In this document: piece by piece, positions 59,452-64,000 of the stretch
How positions within the stretch are numbered: the stretch's first letter is position 1
Layout of the letters: every line of letters starts with the position of its first letter
NCBI GenBank assembly: GCA_009667805.1
Contig: CM019065.1
Coordinates: 18,872,611 to 18,936,610 of the forward strand
Origin: Leptobrachium leishanense
Taxonomy: Eukaryota; Chordata; Amphibia; Anura; Megophryidae
Length of the DNA: 64,000 nucleotides
Direction: 5' to 3'
Notes under the pieces: generated by a model
The model's database searches: none
Seen by the model: only the letters and a program-made list of their open reading frames with translations
What the model was told of the DNA's origin: nothing
Position numbers and translations under genes: made by a program

Positions 59452-61380
59452 TTAATTATACTGCAGAGAGGCGCTTCCCAGCAGTGTGTGGATTCATATG
59501 CTGCATTAATTATACAGCAGAGAGGTGCTTCCCAGCAGTGTGTGGATTCATATGCTGCATTAAAGATACCACAGAGAGGTGCTTCCCAGCAGTGTGTGGA
59601 TTCATATGCTGCATTAATTATACCGCAGAGAGGCGCTTCCCAGCAGTGTGTGGATTCATATGCTGCATTAATTATACTGCAGAGAGGCGCTTCCCAGCAG
59701 TGTGCGGATTCATATGCTGCATTAATTATACAGCAGAGAGGCGTTCCCAGCAGTGTGTGGATTCATATGCTGCATTAATTATACCGCAGAGAGGCGCTTC
59801 CCAGCAGTGTGTGGATTCATATGCTGCATTAATTATACAGCAGAGAGGTGCTTCCCAGCAGTGTGTGGATTCATATGCTGCATTAAAGATACCGCAGAGA
59901 GGTGCTTCCCAGCAGTGTGTGGATTCATATGCTGCATTAATTATACCGCAGAGAGGCGCTTCCCAGCAGTGTGTGGATTCATATGCTGCATTAATTATAC
60001 CGCAGAGAGGCGCTTCCCAGCAGTGTGTGGATTCATATGCTGCATTAATTACACTGCAGAGAGGTGCTTCCCAGCAGTGTGCGGATTCATATGCTGCATT
60101 AATTATACTGCAGAGAGGCCCTTCCCAGCAGTGTGCGGATTCATATGCTGCATTAATTATACTGCAGAGAGGCGCTTCCCAGCAGTGTGCGGATTCATAT
60201 GCTGCATTAATTATACTGCAGAGAGGTGCTTCCCAGCAGTGTGCGGATTCATATGCTGCATTAATTATACCGTAGAGAGGCGCTTCCCAGCAGTGCGTGG
60301 ATTCATATGCTGCATTAATTATACTGCAGAGAGGTGCTTCCCAGCAGTGTGTGGATTCATATGTTGCATTAATTATACTGCAGAGAGGTGCTTCCCAGCA
60401 GTGTGTGGATTCATATGCTGCATTAATTATACTGCAGAGAGGCACTTCCCAGCAGTGTGTGGATTCATATGTTGCATTAATTATACTGCAGAGAGGTGCT
60501 TCCCAGCAGTGTGCGGATTCATATGCTGCATTAATTATACCGTAGAGAGGCGCTTCCCAGCAGTGCGTGGATTCATATGCTGCATTAATTATACTGCAGA
60601 GAGGTGCTTCCCAGCAGTGTGTGGATTCATATGTTGCATTAATTATACTGCAGAGAGGTGCTTCCCAGCAGTGTGTGGATTCATATGCTGCATTAATTAT
60701 ACTGCAGAGAGGCACTTCCCAGCAGTGTGTGGATTCATATGTTGCATTAATTATACTGCAGAGAGGCGCTTCCCAGCAGTGTGTGGATTCATATGCTGCA
60801 TTAATTATACTGTAGAGAGGCGCTTCCCAGCAGTGTGTGGATTCATATGCTGCATTAATTATACTGTAGAGAGGCGCTTCCCAGCAGTGTGTGGATTCAT
60901 AAGCTGCATTAATTATACTGTAGAGAGGCGCTTCCCAGCAGTGTGTGGATTCATATGCCGCATTAATTATACTGCAGAGAGGCGCTTCCCAGCAGTGTGA
61001 GGATTCATATGCTGCATTAATTATACTGCAGAGAGGCGCTTCCCAGCAGTGTGTGGATTCATATGCTGCATTAATTATACTGCAGAGAGGTGCTTCCCAG
61101 CAGTGTGTGGATTCATATGCTGCATTAATTATACTGCAGAGAGGTGCTTCCCAGCAGTGTGTGGATTCATATGCTGCATTAATTATACTGCAGAGAGGCG
61201 CTTCCCAGCAGTGTGTGGATTCATATGCTGCATTAATTATACTGCAGAGAGGTGCTTCCCAGCAGTGTGTGGATTCATATGCTGCATTAATTATACTGTA
61301 GAGAGGCGCTTCCCAGCAGTGTGCGGATTCATATGCTGAATTATACTGCAGAGAGTCGCTGCCCGGCAGTGTACGGATTC

Positions 61381-61550
61381 ATATCAAGAAACAAATACTC
61401 CAGCAGATGGCATTAAATTCTGGCTTTATTCCATCAGCATAGCAGAACAACGTTTCGACCTGCAACCAGGTCTTTGTCAAGTGTACTAAACATATCTCTA
61501 CACCTTCTTAACTACATCATAGGTAATTAACCATCATTAAAAACAGCAGT
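61381..61550 (-). mobile_element. Penelope-like remnant with decayed hammerhead motif at 61445-61485
   Basis: Breaks into a satellite monomer. On the minus strand 'cttgacaaagacctggttgc' then 'aggtcgaaacgttgt' keeps stem II (GACC/GGTC) and GAAA, but the CUGANGA box is changed at two positions. Confidence 0.45.
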
Positions 61551-61572
61551 GTTGCTCGGCAGTGTGCGGATT

Positions 61573-61775
61573 TTTTTTTTTTGAGAAAGGATTTTACCAG
61601 GAAGGATACATTGAGATTTCTCTCATTTTCAAGTTTGTTCTGAGTGGGGAATATGTACTGTCAGTTGTCTTGCCCAAGGACACTTACTGGAGAGGTGTTC
61701 GTTGGGATCAAACCCATGACTCCACAGTCTCTCTCTACTCAGAGCAGTGATGTTACCTCTACTCCACCCAGTTGG
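61573..61775 (-). mobile_element. LINE A 3'-end fragment
   Basis: 'aaggattttaccaggaagga' and 'gagatttctctcattttcaa' match 30683-30725; then the 'gtcttgcccaaggacactta' module seen in V2R intron 1. Confidence 0.65.
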
Positions 61776-61936
61776 TACATATGCTGCATTGAAACCTATG
61801 GGTTAAAAAGCCTTGTTTCTTTAAAAAGAGTTAGAAAACTTAAAATTTCACCCAAAAAATGCCTAAAAAATCCTAAAAGAATAATTAAGTAAAGAAACAT
61901 TCATTCTATTGGTAGTAAGCTACTTTCCATTTTTAA

Positions 61937-63512
61937 CCCTTTCACTGCTAAGCCATTTCACGCTGTGTGCTGAGGTCATTTTTACTGCTTTTGCTCATCA
62001 TGTTTAAACGCGATTTGAAGCTACATTTTATTATACGACCCAGACATATTATATATCGTTCTTTCTGGCAGACTCGGCAGATTCATAATATATTATTATA
62101 AGTATACGTCATGTCCTGCCTGTATATTATAACAAAAAATGCAATAAAATTTGAATTTTTAATCATCTGCAGCGTGTAAAGTGTTTTTTTTACATTTTAT
62201 CACATGAGCGTTTGAGATTATATTTTCTATGGGGTGCGCTTGTACAAAAATTAGAAATGGGGACTTGTTAAATTTTTTGGGGGAAATTATGTGATTTTTA
62301 GCAAACGCAACTAAATCATTAGTGCAGCATCATTGTTCACATTATAATTGAAATGGGAACAATATTGTTGCATTAATAAAACAACACAAAAAAAAACATG
62401 TTTTTTTTTTATTATTTATTTATTTATTTTTTTAAAAATGTATTTTACTTTGTACCTGGTCAAGTTGGGTATCGTTCGAAAGGCCATGCTCAGGCCGTTC
62501 GAATGACTCCATGACTCCCTAGTTGCCACGGTTCTGGAGATATCGGGGTACAAAGGAACCCCCTATCTCCACCAGGGGATTTCCTTGGGAAATCCCCAGG
62601 CAGCTAGGGGTTCCCCGGCTATCTGACATCATCACGCTATGCGCGATGACGTCGGGCAGTGAGGGGGACCTGGGGGTGGAGCCGCCATCCAAGATGGCGG
62701 CCCCCACCGGAGCTAGGCCGCACTTCAGCTCCGCAAGGTGCCGAAGTGCGACCCGGTGCTTGAGGGGTTAAAGCCAGGCACAGATTTAAAGGGGAGACTC
62801 TCCCCTTTTAGGCTAGGGTCAGACGAAAGCAGTTTTAACGTGCGTTTAGACGCACAAAATCACGGCCGTGCTAGCAGCAAATGACGTCCAATGCCGGGGA
62901 ACACACGAAGTACGCCGCACGAAGGTTCGTCCACGCAACGCAAGTGGCAAACGAACGCATTTTTTCTAGAACGTCAAACTGCTAGTACTGACGTACAGAG
63001 TGCGCTGCGTCCGCTAGAGGCGTGTGTGCGTGATTGGGAGACATCAGACGCTGCTAATGTCCGGCCAACATAACGTCCAGACACAAAAAGTGTTTTTTTT
63101 GATGATCCGTACAAAATCACGAACGGAAATACGCATCGTATGACCTCTATCGCGTATTCCGTGAAAAAATGCGTTCATTTGTTCGAAAGCACTTTTTCAC
63201 AGACAACGTGAAAAATGCGTTAGTCTGACCCTAGTCTTAAGCGGTGCCTGGCTTTTGGTGCTGTTCCTTCCCGATCGGGAGGGAGAGGGATCCAAACAGA
63301 TCCCCCCCTCCCTTCCAGGCTATCTCCCGGCATTGCCGGGGGGTCGCCTGGAAATGATGTCATCGCGCCCGGCGCGATGACGTCATTGATATAGGGAGGG
63401 TCTTAACTTCAGTGTCTGAGGACGCTGAAGTCAGACCGCCGCGGGACCCCGGACAGAGCCTACAGCGGGAGTAACTGAGGATGTGTCCCACACGTCGTCA
63501 GCAGTGAAAGGG
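61937..63512. mobile_element. piggyBac-type element, second copy
   Basis: Perfect terminal repeats CCCTTTCACTGCT and inverse. TTAA on the left, TTCA on the right (probably one mutation). Shares interior with 6828-9909 but lacks the hAT insertion there. Inserted in the right arm of the giant hAT element. Confidence 0.75.
62811..63236. mobile_element. Harbinger-type MITE inside the piggyBac-type element
   Basis: TTA at 62808-62810 and 63237-63239, ends ggctagggtcagac and gtctgaccctagtc. Confidence 0.8.
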
Positions 63513-63771
63513 TTCAATAAGCAATAAAAAAACAAAATAAGTAATAAAAAAGCGAAAAACCAACTGATTCGAATCACCGGAAATGAGTTGAATCGTCAAA
63601 ATGATCCGGATCGCCGAAATGATCCGAATCATCGAATCGATCTTTCGGTTTGATCTGAAATTTCGGATGGTCGATATTTTGTTTTCGAAAATGGTCCTGA
63701 ACTGCGAAAATGGTGAATTTCGTCCGAATTTCAATTCGGAACGAAACGAATTGCACATCTCTAATATTTAA

Positions 63772-64000
63772 TTCATATCTAATATAAAATTTTACAAGAA
63801 AGCCGGAAACAGCATACATAAAGTGTGTGACATGCATTAATGTTATTTATTGGGTTGCAAAAGGGCTGTTTGCTAGTATTTGCCCACCAGGCATCTGTAA
63901 AGCCCCTCTTCTGATTACATGTTTACAAACTATCAAAAACTGTTGTATAAAGTAAATAGTTAAATATACAATGATGATATTAATACTGAGGAGCTTATAT
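63772..64000. other. AT-rich flank, nothing identified
   Basis: No feature supported. Confidence 0.5.

Larger units (their letters stand above)
51035..61380 (+). repeat. 54-bp satellite array
   Basis: Roughly 150 monomers of 'gcagagaggcgcttcccagc', then agtgtgtggattcatatgct, then gcattaattatact. Monomer variants (gaatcatatg, acgctgccc, gtgtagattc, catttattat) recur in fixed order, showing higher-order repeats. All three plus frames and one minus frame stay open over hundreds of codons because 54 is a multiple of three; the Cys-rich frames are not genes. Confidence 0.95.
49299..63763. mobile_element. Giant hAT-type element (14.5 kb) carrying a satellite array
   Basis: A perfect 8-bp duplication atatttaa lies at 49291-49298 and 63764-63771. 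Ends are tagggttgtgca and tgcacatctcta, inverse copies. The subterminal arms are also inverse: 49740-49890 ('actaccaatagaatgaaagt', 'ttctttacttaattattctt') against 61785-61925, with 'cggatcattt/aaatgatccg' motifs outside them. No transposase. Between the arms lie a CR1-like fragment, a Harbinger MITE, the 54-bp satellite array and, near the right arm, a piggyBac-type element. Confidence 0.75.

Noticed and set aside
51035..61380. CRISPR-like array of repeats
   Set aside because: Contiguous tandem satellite without unique spacers, in a vertebrate genome.

Overview
This is vertebrate nuclear DNA, most likely from an anuran amphibian. It holds one complete vomeronasal type-2 receptor (V2R, class C GPCR) gene, the last exon of a second V2R just upstream, and two exons of an alpha-2,8-sialyltransferase-like gene on the minus strand. 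Almost everything else is transposable elements (TEs) and tandem repeats. The frog assignment is inferred from the V2R cluster with its classic six-exon layout, the LINE family ending in a TTATT repeat followed by 'tttataaagcgcc', and the mix of Tc1, hAT, piggyBac, Harbinger, Helitron and Penelope-type elements.

Layout. 1-798: terminal seven-helix exon of V2R copy 1. 799-3260: its 3' flank, split by a short Helitron (1597-2876). 3260-6650: AT-rich DNA, a foldback element, and hammerhead-ribozyme-like motifs. 6828-9909: a piggyBac-type element holding a hAT-type element, which holds a minisatellite, which holds a MITE. 10690-13640: a 40-bp tandem array split by a LINE. 14627-22413: complete V2R, 855 codons in six exons; intron 2 is swollen by a TTAA MITE, two LINE ends, a solo LTR and a Tc1. 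22753-30131: a foldback element with a 14-bp target duplication, interrupted by a MITE, a 4.7-kb Helitron and a second foldback. 30671-37760: a minus-strand LINE interrupted by another LINE and a Tc1. 38698-40451: a hAT element. 40630-42700: a 39-bp array split by a solo LTR. 42888-44645: a foldback hAT. 44941-46482: sialyltransferase exons. 47380-48560: a TIR element with a decayed transposase-like ORF. 49299-63763: one 14.5-kb hAT-type element with a perfect 8-bp target duplication, whose interior is a roughly 10-kb array of 54-bp satellite monomers with Harbinger MITEs built into a higher-order repeat.

Host genes. The two V2Rs are recent tandem duplicates: their last exons are nearly identical and their 3' flanks still align, each then hit by different TEs. 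The intact copy has a signal peptide, ligand-binding lobe, nine-cysteine domain and seven-helix domain in frame across all splice sites, so it is probably functional.

Main message. TE ends repeatedly become the seeds or the carriers of tandem arrays here: LINE 3' ends (33-bp and 39-bp arrays), Helitrons (18-22-bp and 214-bp arrays), and a hAT foldback (54-bp satellite). The long open frames inside these arrays are by-products of repeat lengths divisible by three, not genes.
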